Shown piece after piece: positions 34,927 to 41,912 of a stretch of 64,000 nucleotides of DNA (its first letter is position 1; each line of letters begins with the position of its first letter). The position numbers and the translations under genes are program-made. Source of the stretch: Chloroflexota bacterium (GTDB lineage Bacteria > Chloroflexota > Dehalococcoidia > Lucifugimonadales > Lucifugimonadaceae); assembly GCA_002730555.1 (NCBI GenBank), contig PCAM01000002.1, forward strand, positions 84,768 through 148,767. Direction: 5' to 3'. The notes beneath the pieces are model-generated. The model searched no databases. It had not been told where the DNA came from and saw only the letters and a list, made by a program, of their open reading frames with translations.

Positions 34927-36487
34927 ATGTCGCTTCTTCAAACGGGTACAACGGGATCCGGCGACGTTCGTAGGTGAAAGTGTCCAGGTCCGCCGTAGTG
35001 ACGCCGGGAGTGTTGACCAGGATCACTTCTGCGGCGATGGGCTGGTACGCCGGACGAGGTGAGACGACGCCCTTCGCAACCACCACCCGGTATTTTTCCG
35101 GCCAGATTCCGATGTGATACATCTGCTCGCGGCTGGTGTTTCCGCTCCGTCGCTCCGTCAGAAGCAGCGTGTGCCCGTCGGTTGTGTCCAGCCGCACGCA
35201 TGTTCCGGCGGAAAAGTACCGATAGCCGCCGTGAATAGGGCGGGTCTCCTCGAAATCGCCGTCGGAGATCGCACGCACTGTCCCGGTCACACGCACCGGT
35301 TCGCCGTGCATTTCGTCCGTCTTGCCGCCCAACTCAAGCGTCACCTCGGTTCCGATCCCGGCCGCCAAGCACGCCGCGATCGCCTCCGGATCGTACAATG
35401 ACTGCAGCAGGCCCTTCACGCCCATCTGCTTCGCCTGCGCCAAGATGAATGTCGAGTCCGCGGAAGACCCGCCGCCGATGTTGTCCCCCACGTCCATCAG
35501 GACTATCGGTCCCAGGTGCGAGTGGTCGCTATCCGCGACCGGCGCAGCAAGCGCGCTGCCATCGGCGGGCACAAAATTGGTGACGCCCTCGGGCTTGGGG
35601 CCAACGTACCGCTCTTCCGCCATCGTCAGGGCTTCTACTATGCCCGGGACGGGGACGTTCAATTCAACCCTCTGTCCCCAAGCGCGACCCGCCATCCAGT
35701 AGGCGGCGTCCCTGGCCAACGACATGTCGCCGTCAGCTATGGCGATAAAGCTCATGCCCATCTCTTCGACATCGGCGTACGGGTAGCCCTCGGCGACGCT
35801 TGTGTCCAGGATTCCTGGCCGCTCGTTGGCCGCCAGGGCGTCATCCACGAGCCCCTTCATCGGCTCCTCGCCGGTGAACTGCCGGACGATGTTGACGAGC
35901 ATCGGGGGCGTCGCGATCCACTGCTTGGGATCTATCTCCCCGAGGGCGGCGCGGTAGATCAGGTCTGCCGTCTTCCGGCCGCGAAGCCGTGTATCCAGGT
36001 GCGGGTTGGTGCGCCAGACGACACACGCAGTCGTGTTATCAATCAGCTCGTGCGAAATGTTGGAGTGCATATCCAGCGTGATGCCCACCGGGATGTCATG
36101 CCCGACAATCTCCCGGATGGCCCGGGCGAACTCAGCGTCCATGTCAGGGAACTCTTCCGAAACGGCTGCGCCATGATTCGCTATCAGCACCGCGCCCCAC
36201 GGTCCCTGGTCACGCAGCATCCCGAGCATCTCGCCGGAAAGCCTGTCGTACGCGTCCTTCGTGATGGTTCCGATTGGCCCGGTCCGGGCGAACATCAGCG
36301 GTACGAGCTCGAACCCCAGTTGGCGTGACGCCTCAACGTACCCGGCGATCGTGTAGTTGGAGTCGGCGTGACGCTCCAGGATCTCGTGGCCGCGCAGGAG
36401 CTCTACCTCTTCAAATTTATCGTACTCGGCCAGGACACGCGAGAAGGTGTTGGTCTCGTGCGAGATGCCAAGGGTTGCGATGCGCAT
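34910..36487 (-). CDS. M81 family metallopeptidase (MlrC-like)
   Basis: MlrC-type zinc peptidase or amide hydrolase (525 aa). The start is the ATG at 36487, giving MRIATLGISHETNTFS, the family's metal-binding N-terminus; an upstream extension is not homologous. Other family marks: FARTGPIGTITKDAYDRL, LIANHGAAVSEEFPDMDAEF, DMHSNISHELIDNT, RTNPHLDTRLRG, and C-terminal MDVGDNIGGGSSADSTFIL. MlrC degrades linearised microcystin, but family members in such genomes have diverse, unknown amide substrates. It follows the enolase array on the same strand with a 101-bp repeat-bearing gap. Confidence 0.9.
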   Translation of the reverse strand: MRIATLGISHETNTFSRVLAEYDKFEEVELLRGHEILERHADSNYTIAGYVEASRQLGFELVPLMFARTGPIGTITKDAYDRLSGEMLGMLRDQGPWGAVLIANHGAAVSEEFPDMDAEFARAIREIVGHDIPVGITLDMHSNISHELIDNTTACVVWRTNPHLDTRLRGRKTADLIYRAALGEIDPKQWIATPPMLVNIVRQFTGEEPMKGLVDDALAANERPGILDTSVAEGYPYADVEEMGMSFIAIADGDMSLARDAAYWMAGRAWGQRVELNVPVPGIVEALTMAEERYVGPKPEGVTNFVPADGSALAAPVADSDHSHLGPIVLMDVGDNIGGGSSADSTFILAQAKQMGVKGLLQSLYDPEAIAACLAAGIGTEVTLELGGKTDEMHGEPVRVTGTVRAISDGDFEETRPIHGGYRYFSAGTCVRLDTTDGHTLLLTERRSGNTSREQMYHIGIWPEKYRVVVAKGVVSPRPAYQPIAAEVILVNTPGVTTADLDTFTYERRRIPLYPFEEATWEITP

Positions 36488-36539
36488 GTGGTTTCCTGTG
36501 AGGCGTGTGCCGTGTTGCGATTTCACCGGAGAGGCGGTC

Positions 36540-36581
36540 AGTGGACCGCCCTCGGGCGGATACCAATCAGCCCCTACGCGT
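36540..36581. repeat. Dispersed repeat, family B
   Basis: The stretch gaccgccctcgggcggatac followed by caatcagcccctacgcgtgg lies in the 101-bp spacer between enolase copy 3 and the M81 gene. The GCCCTCGGGC core is self-complementary, and the right end matches the elements at 37932-37990 and 40500-40560. Confidence 0.7.
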
Positions 36582-36588
36582 GGTCGCT

Positions 36589-37755
36589 TTATCCGGCGTA
36601 GGCGTGCTTTTCGGCTGACGTTTCGTCCAGGTCGCAGCCCCAGCCGGGGCCGTCCGGGATGGTCATGTAGCCGTCTTTGAGTTCCGGCACGGCGGTCGTG
36701 AGTTCGTCGCGCCACGGCGAAGAATCTACGTCGCACTCCATGATCCTTACGTTCGGTACCATCGCCGCGAACTGGAGCGACTGGAAGGTCGCCAGGTGGG
36801 ATGTGTAGTTGTGCGGGGCGATGTTCATCTCGTACAACTCGGCGAGGTCGGCGACCTTTTTCGACTGACTGAAGCCCTGCCACGGAACGTCGATCTTGAC
36901 GGTGTCCATCGCCCTGAGATCGAAGAAGCGCTTGTACTCACGTACTCCAAGGAGCTGCTCGCCGGTGCAGATGGGAGTGCGGGTGGAAGACTTGACTTGC
37001 GCCAGCGGCTCGGGCTCGAAGCGGTCGAACTCCAGCCACATCATGTTGTACGGCTCCAGCGCCTGTGCAAGCCGGATTGCGGCTTCCGTTTTGAACTCGT
37101 AGTGGATGTCGAGGGCGATGCCAACTTTTGGTCCGGCGGCCTCTCTCATTACGGAGATCTGCTGGACCGCGTGATCGATCAGGTCCTGGTCGGCGTTCTG
37201 GTCGAAGTCATCAGCGAACACGTCATTCATGCGTCTTGAGGGGTCGCCCGGGAAGATGATGTTTGACTTAAATGCGCTGAACCCGGCGTCGGTGGCTTCC
37301 CGCACGCAGTCGGCCACGTCGTCCCAGGTCCGCAGCGGAGCCACGCCAAGTTCACCGGCCCGTTGCGCCCTGTAGGACGCCAGGTGGGACCAGTACACCT
37401 TCTGCCGCTCCCTGAACGGGCCACCAAGAAGTCGATAGACGGGCAGCCCGGCCACCTTGCCCTTGATGTCCCAGAGCGCCAGCTCGATGCCGGCGATGGC
37501 CATCGCCATCGCACCACCCCTGACCTGTGCGGATTTGCGGTACATGTCGAGGTAGTGCCGTTCAACGGGATCCGGGTCTTTGCCGATCAGGGTGGCGCCG
37601 ATGTCCTGCACCAGCCCGGCCAGGCCGTGGGATACGGATCCCGTTCCGAACTGGCTGTATCCGGTGATGCCGGCGTCCGTGCGAACGATGCCGAAGAGCC
37701 AGGGTCCGCCCCCGCCGGTGTCGACGGCCCGGGTTTCGATTGAGGCGATCTTCAT
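36589..37755 (-). CDS. Enolase-superfamily enzyme, array copy 3 (388 aa)
   Basis: Mandelate-racemase-subgroup enzyme. Catalytic positions: Lys163 (AFKSN), Asp216-Ile-His218 (IALDIHYEF), Glu242 (WLEFDRFEPEP), Glu266 (CTGEQLLG), Asp289 (KIDVPWQGFSQ) and His315 (NIAPHNYTSH). The second ligand motif is E-F-D instead of the usual EEP, as in all five array members. This copy alone in the array keeps His218 in the D-x-H position used as acid/base in galactonate dehydratase. It is last of the five tandem genes and the most divergent of them. An acid-sugar dehydratase or epimerase is likely; the substrate is unknown. Confidence 0.88.
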   Translation of the reverse strand: MKIASIETRAVDTGGGGPWLFGIVRTDAGITGYSQFGTGSVSHGLAGLVQDIGATLIGKDPDPVERHYLDMYRKSAQVRGGAMAMAIAGIELALWDIKGKVAGLPVYRLLGGPFRERQKVYWSHLASYRAQRAGELGVAPLRTWDDVADCVREATDAGFSAFKSNIIFPGDPSRRMNDVFADDFDQNADQDLIDHAVQQISVMREAAGPKVGIALDIHYEFKTEAAIRLAQALEPYNMMWLEFDRFEPEPLAQVKSSTRTPICTGEQLLGVREYKRFFDLRAMDTVKIDVPWQGFSQSKKVADLAELYEMNIAPHNYTSHLATFQSLQFAAMVPNVRIMECDVDSSPWRDELTTAVPELKDGYMTIPDGPGWGCDLDETSAEKHAYAG

Positions 37756-37800
37756 GTTGTTTTGTCCATCTGGTTAACGGGCCGGGGTCCCGAGGCAGGA

Positions 37801-37840
37801 CCTCTCCCTCACCCTCACCCTCTCCTGCTGGGAGAGAGGA
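37801..37840. repeat. Dispersed repeat, family A
   Basis: The stretch cctctccctcaccctcaccc followed by tctcctgctgggagagagga lies upstream of enolase copy 3. It has the same hairpin core (CTCTCCTGCTGGGAGAG) as 18323-18364, 39219-39256 and 48322-48358. Confidence 0.75.
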
Positions 37841-37848
37841 TTTCCCGT

Positions 37849-37992
37849 TGTGGGGGCGTATGGCAATACGCCCTCTCGTTGTATGGCCGTGGGCATATTG
37901 TTATACACCCCTACCCGTTGATGCGTTCGCAGTTGTAGGGGTCGATTGGCATCGACCCGAGGGCGGATACCAATCCGCCCCTACGCGTTGTC
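37849..37992. repeat. Two adjacent dispersed repeats, family B
   Basis: Left element (37849-37920): gggggcgtatggcaatacgc then ccgtgggcatattgttatac and acccctacccgttg, two imperfect inverted arms. Right element (37932-37990): gtaggggtcgattggcatcg, acccgagggcggatac and caatccgcccctacgcgttg, again with inverted arms GTAGGGG/CCCCTAC. With the family A element at 37801 they fill nearly the whole 251-bp spacer between copies 3 and 4. Confidence 0.75.
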
Positions 37993-38006
37993 TGGTTCAC
38001 AGACGA

Positions 38007-39173
38007 TCACCCCGTGTAGGCGTGCTTCTTCAGGGCGGACTCGTCCAAGTCGCAGCCCCATCCGGGTTCTTGCGGGATGTCCATGTAGCCGTCCTTGATG
38101 TCCGGCAGGACCGTCGTCAGCTCATCTCGCCACGGCGCGGAGTCCACGTCCGACTCCATGATCCTGACGTTGGAGACGGCGGCGGTCAGGTTGAGGCTCT
38201 GGAAACTGGACAGGTGCGATCCGTAGTTGTGCGGTGCGATGTTCAGCTCGTAAGTTTCCGCCAGGTCCGCCACCTTTTTGGCCTGGGAGAAGCCCTGCCA
38301 CTGCACGTCCACCTTGACGGTGTCCATGGCGCGGCGCTTGAAGTAGGGCTGGTACTGGCGCACGCCAACGAGTTGCTCGCCGGAGCAGATCGGCGTGGTT
38401 GTCGATCCTTTGAGTTGTGCCAGCGCCTTGGCGTCCTGGTTGTCGATCTCCAGCCACATCAGGTTGTGCGGCTCCAGTTCGCGGGCGATGCGGATAGCGC
38501 CCTCGGTCTTGAAGTTGAAGTTAATGTCCAGGGCGATCCCGATATCGGGACCGACGGCCGCCCGCATGGCCCCGATCTGACGTTCAGTATGGTGCACGAG
38601 CTCTGTCGTCGCGTTCTGGTCGTCCGACTGGAAGAACCCCTGGTTCATGGCGCTGGAGTTCTCGCCGTGGAACACGATGTTCGTCTTGAACGCCGTGTAG
38701 CCGCGTTCCACAGACTCTGCGGCGCAGTCGGCGACGTCTTCCAGGGTGAGGAGCGGTGTACCGCCGTAGAACTCTGCGTTGGCTGCGCGATAGGTGGCGA
38801 GGTGCGACCAGTAGACGCGCTGCCGGTCGCGGTGTGGGCCGCCTACCAGATGGTGGACCGGCACGCCGTAGCGCTTGCCCTTGATGTCCCAGAGCGCCAG
38901 CTCAATCCCGGCGATCGCCATCGCCGTCGCGCCGCCGGACATTGAACGCGTCTGCCGGTACATGTCCATGTAAAACTTTTCGACCGGGTCCGGGTCTTTG
39001 CCGATGAGCCAGCCGGACAGGTCCTGGATCAGTCCTGGCAGTCCGTGTGCCATTTTCCCTTCGCCAAACTGGCTGTACCCGGTTATCCCCTCATCCGTAC
39101 GGACGGCGCAGAAAAGCCATGCGCCCCATCCGCCGGATTTGACCGGGAATGTATCGATGCCGGTGATCTTCAT
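38007..39173 (-). CDS. Enolase-superfamily enzyme, array copy 4 (388 aa)
   Basis: The start is the ATG at 39173 (MKITGIDTFPV). A longer reading to 39275 would translate the family A repeat (LSRRERVRVRE) and is rejected. Catalytic positions match copy 3: Lys163 (AFKTN), Asp216-Ile-Asn218 (IALDINFNF), Glu242 (WLEIDNQDA), Glu266 (CSGEQLVG), Asp289 (VDVQWQGFSQ) and His315 (NIAPHNYGSH). Asn218 replaces the His of copy 3. The C-terminal ~100 residues are nearly identical to copy 5 (e.g. SLNLTAAVSNVRIMESDVDS), pointing to recent duplication or gene conversion. Confidence 0.88.
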   Translation of the reverse strand: MKITGIDTFPVKSGGWGAWLFCAVRTDEGITGYSQFGEGKMAHGLPGLIQDLSGWLIGKDPDPVEKFYMDMYRQTRSMSGGATAMAIAGIELALWDIKGKRYGVPVHHLVGGPHRDRQRVYWSHLATYRAANAEFYGGTPLLTLEDVADCAAESVERGYTAFKTNIVFHGENSSAMNQGFFQSDDQNATTELVHHTERQIGAMRAAVGPDIGIALDINFNFKTEGAIRIARELEPHNLMWLEIDNQDAKALAQLKGSTTTPICSGEQLVGVRQYQPYFKRRAMDTVKVDVQWQGFSQAKKVADLAETYELNIAPHNYGSHLSSFQSLNLTAAVSNVRIMESDVDSAPWRDELTTVLPDIKDGYMDIPQEPGWGCDLDESALKKHAYTG

Positions 39174-39218
39174 GTGGTTGTGTCCTGACGGTCTTTTCGG
39201 GTGTCGCCCAAGGCGGGA

Positions 39219-39299
39219 CTTCTCCCTCACCCTGACCCTCTCCCGCCGGGAGAGGGAATTCTTGTCGGGTCGCATGGCAATACGCCCTTACACGTTGAC
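39219..39299. repeat. Family A repeat followed by partial family B repeat
   Basis: Family A (39219-39256): cttctccctcaccctgaccc then tctcccgccgggagaggg. It is followed by a partial family B element (39264-39299: gtcgggtcgcatggcaatac and gcccttacacgttgac). Together they occupy most of the 131-bp spacer between enolase copies 4 and 5. Confidence 0.75.
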
Positions 39300-39304
39300 G
39301 TGAA

Positions 39305-40471
39305 TTAACCTTTGAAGGCGTACTTTTTTGCTGCGGTTTCGTCGAGTTCCGTGCCCCATCCGGGCCCGGTCGGGATGGTCATGTAGCCGTCCTTGATCTC
39401 CGGCAGAACCGTTGTCAGCTCGTCCCGCCAGGGCGCGGAGTCGACGTCCGATTCCATGATCCTGACGTTGGAGACGGCGGCGGTGAGGTTGAGGCTCTGG
39501 AAGGTGGACAGGTGCGAGTTGTAGTTGTGCGGAGCGATGTTGAGCTCGTACACCTCGGCCAGCTCGGCAACCTTCTTGGCCTGGGAGAAGCCCTGCCACT
39601 GCACGTCCACCTTGACGGTGTCCATGGCGTGCTTGCGGAAGTAGGGCTGGTACTGGCGCAGCCCGAGCAACTGCTCGCCGGTGCAGATCGGGGTCCGCTG
39701 CTGGGTCTTCAATTGCAGCAGGGCGTCCGGGTCCTGATTGTCGATCTCCATCCAGAACAGGTCGAACTCTTCAAGCGCACGCCCGATGGCGATCGCGCCC
39801 TCGGTTTTGAAGTTGTAGTTGATGTCCAAGAGGATATCGATGTCCGGGCCGACGGCCTGACGCATAGCGCCGATCTGCGTTTTCGTGTGACGAACAAGGT
39901 TCGTGGGGGCGTTCTGGTCGTTCGATCCGGCGAACATGTTGTTGATCATTCTCGGGTTCTCGCCCGGGAAGATAATGTTTGTTTTGAACGCCGTGTACCC
40001 GGCATCAACGGCCTCCCGGGCGCAGTCGGCAAGGTCGTCCATCGTGCGAAGGGGTTTGGCGCCGAGCTCCGCGGCCCTGCGCGCCCTGTAGGTTGCGAGG
40101 TGCGACCAGTAGACGCGCTGCTTGTCGCGAAACGGTCCGCCGACGAGGCTGTATACCGGCACGCCGTGGTGTTTGCCCTTGATGTCCCACAGGGCCAGTT
40201 CGATGCCGGCCATCGCCATCGCCGTAGCGCCGCCGGTTTCGGCGCGCCTGTGGCGGTACATGTCCATAAAGATCTTATCGACCGGCAACGGGTCCTGACC
40301 GATGAGGCTCCGGCCCAGGTCTTCTATCAGCGCCGGCAGCCCTCGGTAAAGGGAGCCCTGGCCATACTCGCCGTATCCGGTGATCCCGGAGTCGGTTCGG
40401 ACGGCGCAGAAGAGCCAAGGTCCGCGGCCGCCGTTGTCCACCAGGAAGTTCTCGATTGCTGTGATTTTCAT
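39305..40471 (-). CDS. Enolase-superfamily enzyme, array copy 5 (388 aa)
   Basis: Start ATG at 40471 (MKITAIENFLVDNGG). Catalytic positions: Lys163 (AFKTN), Asp216-Ile-Asn218 (ILLDINYNF), Glu242 (WMEIDNQDPD), Glu266 (CTGEQLLG), Asp289 (VDVQWQGFSQ) and His315 (NIAPHNYNSH). It shares with copy 4 the family-wide YWSHLATYRA loop and a nearly identical C-terminal third, while the N-terminal capping domain is more different. The capping domain sets substrate choice in this superfamily, so copies 4 and 5 may use related but distinct acids. Confidence 0.88.
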   Translation of the reverse strand: MKITAIENFLVDNGGRGPWLFCAVRTDSGITGYGEYGQGSLYRGLPALIEDLGRSLIGQDPLPVDKIFMDMYRHRRAETGGATAMAMAGIELALWDIKGKHHGVPVYSLVGGPFRDKQRVYWSHLATYRARRAAELGAKPLRTMDDLADCAREAVDAGYTAFKTNIIFPGENPRMINNMFAGSNDQNAPTNLVRHTKTQIGAMRQAVGPDIDILLDINYNFKTEGAIAIGRALEEFDLFWMEIDNQDPDALLQLKTQQRTPICTGEQLLGLRQYQPYFRKHAMDTVKVDVQWQGFSQAKKVAELAEVYELNIAPHNYNSHLSTFQSLNLTAAVSNVRIMESDVDSAPWRDELTTVLPEIKDGYMTIPTGPGWGTELDETAAKKYAFKG

Positions 40472-40499
40472 TTAGAAATATCCGTTCGTCCGATGATCG

Positions 40500-40562
40500 C
40501 TGTTGGGGCGGCGCTTGCCCCGCCCTCGGGCGGGCTGCTGCCCGCCTCTACGCGTGTTGTGC
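40500..40562. repeat. Dispersed repeat, family B
   Basis: The stretch gttggggcggcgcttgcccc, gccctcgggcgggctgctgc and ccgcctctacgcgttg-like end lies in the 106-bp spacer between enolase copies 5 and 6. The CCGCCCTCGGGCGGG core is self-complementary. Confidence 0.7.
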
Positions 40563-40577
40563 GCTACGTCCCGTCAT

Positions 40578-41744
40578 TTACTTATTCCAGGCGTACTTCT
40601 TCAGCGCGTCCTCATTCAGGTCGCAGCCCCAGCCCGGGGAGGTCGGGACGGTCATGTAGCTATCGATCACTTCCGGTCGCTCCGTGAACAGTTCGAAGCG
40701 CCACGGCACGCCCTCCGGGTCGCTCTCCATGATTCGGACGTTTGAGACAGATGCGCACAGGTGGACCGACTGGAAGCTGGCGAGCTCAGAGGCCGGATTG
40801 TGCGGTGCGATGTTCAACTCGTAGGTCTCGGCGAGGTCGGCGACCTTCTTGGAGACGCCGAAGCCCTGCCACTGGACATCGACTTTGACGGTGTCCATGG
40901 CGTGCAGCTCGAAGTACGGCAGGTACTCCCGCATCGTAAAGTGCTGCTCGCCCGAACAGAGCAGCGTGGAGGTTGACGCCTTGAGCTGAGCCAGCGCCTC
41001 CGGGTCTTCGTTGTCGTGCTCGATCCAGAACAGATCGTACGGTTCAAGCGCCCGAGCGACCCTGATGGCGCCCTCGGTTTTGAAGTTGTAATTGATGTCC
41101 AGGAGGATATCGACGTCGTCGCCGACCGCCTCACGCATCACCGATATCTGCTTCTCGGCCTGCCGCACGATATCCGTATCGGCGCGCTGGTCGTGGTTCT
41201 GGCCGTCCCGGGACTGTGAGATGGCCCGGGGAGTCTCCCCCGGCCACAGGATATTGGTCTTGAACGCGGTGTACCCGGCAGCCGGCACTTCCTGCGTTGC
41301 GGCCGCAACGGCGCCCCAGTCTTTGAGCGGCTTGTCGGGAGCCAGGCCCGGGTTTCCGGCGCGTGCGCTGGCCAGGTGGCTCCAGTAAACGCGCTGCTTG
41401 TCTCGGTACGGCCCGCCAAGCAGGTTGTTCACCGGCACGCCCATCGCCTTGCCCTTGATGTCCCAGCAGGCGAGCTCGATCGCGGCGATGCCCATGTTGA
41501 CGAGGCCGCCGGGCGACTGGCGCATCAGGCGGTACAGGTCGAAGTAGATCTTCTCCACGGCCTCAGGATCTTTGCCGATGACATGCGGCTTGAAGTCCTC
41601 GATCAACCCGACGAGCGCGTGCGCCGCGACCCCGGAACCGAACTCACCGTAGCCGGTGATGTCGGCGTCGGTGCGAACGGCGGAAAACAGCCATGGCCGG
41701 CGTCCTCCGTCGACTACAAAAACCTCTACGTCTGTGATTTTCAT
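40578..41744 (-). CDS. Enolase-superfamily enzyme, array copy 6 (388 aa)
   Basis: Start ATG at 41744 (MKITDVEVFVVDGG). Catalytic positions: Lys163 (AFKTNILWPG), Asp216-Ile-Asn218 (ILLDINYNF), Glu242 (WIEHDNEDPE), Glu266 (CSGEQHFT), Asp289 (VDVQWQGFGVSK) and His315 (NIAPHNPASEL). It differs from its neighbours at active-site loops: HNPASEL against HNYxSHL, SGEQHFT against GEQLLG, and a variable 'GNPGLAPDKPLKDWG' stretch. It is the most distinct of the four central copies, so a different substrate is likely. All lengths and catalytic spacings are preserved, which argues for function. Confidence 0.88.
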   Translation of the reverse strand: MKITDVEVFVVDGGRRPWLFSAVRTDADITGYGEFGSGVAAHALVGLIEDFKPHVIGKDPEAVEKIYFDLYRLMRQSPGGLVNMGIAAIELACWDIKGKAMGVPVNNLLGGPYRDKQRVYWSHLASARAGNPGLAPDKPLKDWGAVAAATQEVPAAGYTAFKTNILWPGETPRAISQSRDGQNHDQRADTDIVRQAEKQISVMREAVGDDVDILLDINYNFKTEGAIRVARALEPYDLFWIEHDNEDPEALAQLKASTSTLLCSGEQHFTMREYLPYFELHAMDTVKVDVQWQGFGVSKKVADLAETYELNIAPHNPASELASFQSVHLCASVSNVRIMESDPEGVPWRFELFTERPEVIDSYMTVPTSPGWGCDLNEDALKKYAWNK

Positions 41745-41787
41745 GTGGTGTTCCTATCCGTTGGTGATCGGGTATCCGGATTCGGGA

Positions 41788-41895
41788 CCACTCCCTCACC
41801 CACTGGAAGAGGGAGTGGTCCTTGTAAGGACGTAGGCAATACGCCCTCTCGTTGTCCGACCGTGGGCGTATTGCCATACGTCCCGACAAGGTGAT
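41788..41895. repeat. Variant family A hairpin plus family B element
   Basis: Hairpin 41788-41818 (ccactccctcacccactgga, agagggagtgg: nine-base arms CCACTCCCT/AGGGAGTGG) is followed by a family B element 41821-41895 (gtaaggacgtaggcaatacg ... cgtgggcgtattgccatacg tcccgac), whose arms are inverted copies (GGCAATACGCC / GGCGTATTGCC). The block fills the 168-bp spacer between enolase copies 6 and 7. Confidence 0.75.
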
Positions 41896-41912
41896 TGTTC
41901 GTTGCGTTCTCG

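Noticed and set aside
36488..36883. 132-residue N-terminal extension of the M81 peptidase
   Set aside because: It reads through a family B repeat and antisense to copy 3; the family N-terminus begins at the ATG at 36487.
39174..39275. 34-residue N-terminal extension of array copy 4
   Set aside because: It translates the family A repeat (LSRRERVRVRE); the ATG at 39173 aligns with all paralogs.
37740..40687. Long plus-strand open frames (up to ~400 codons) opposite the enolase array
   Set aside because: They are the antisense frames of strongly conserved enolase-superfamily genes, recur in each copy for that reason, and show no protein-family motif.
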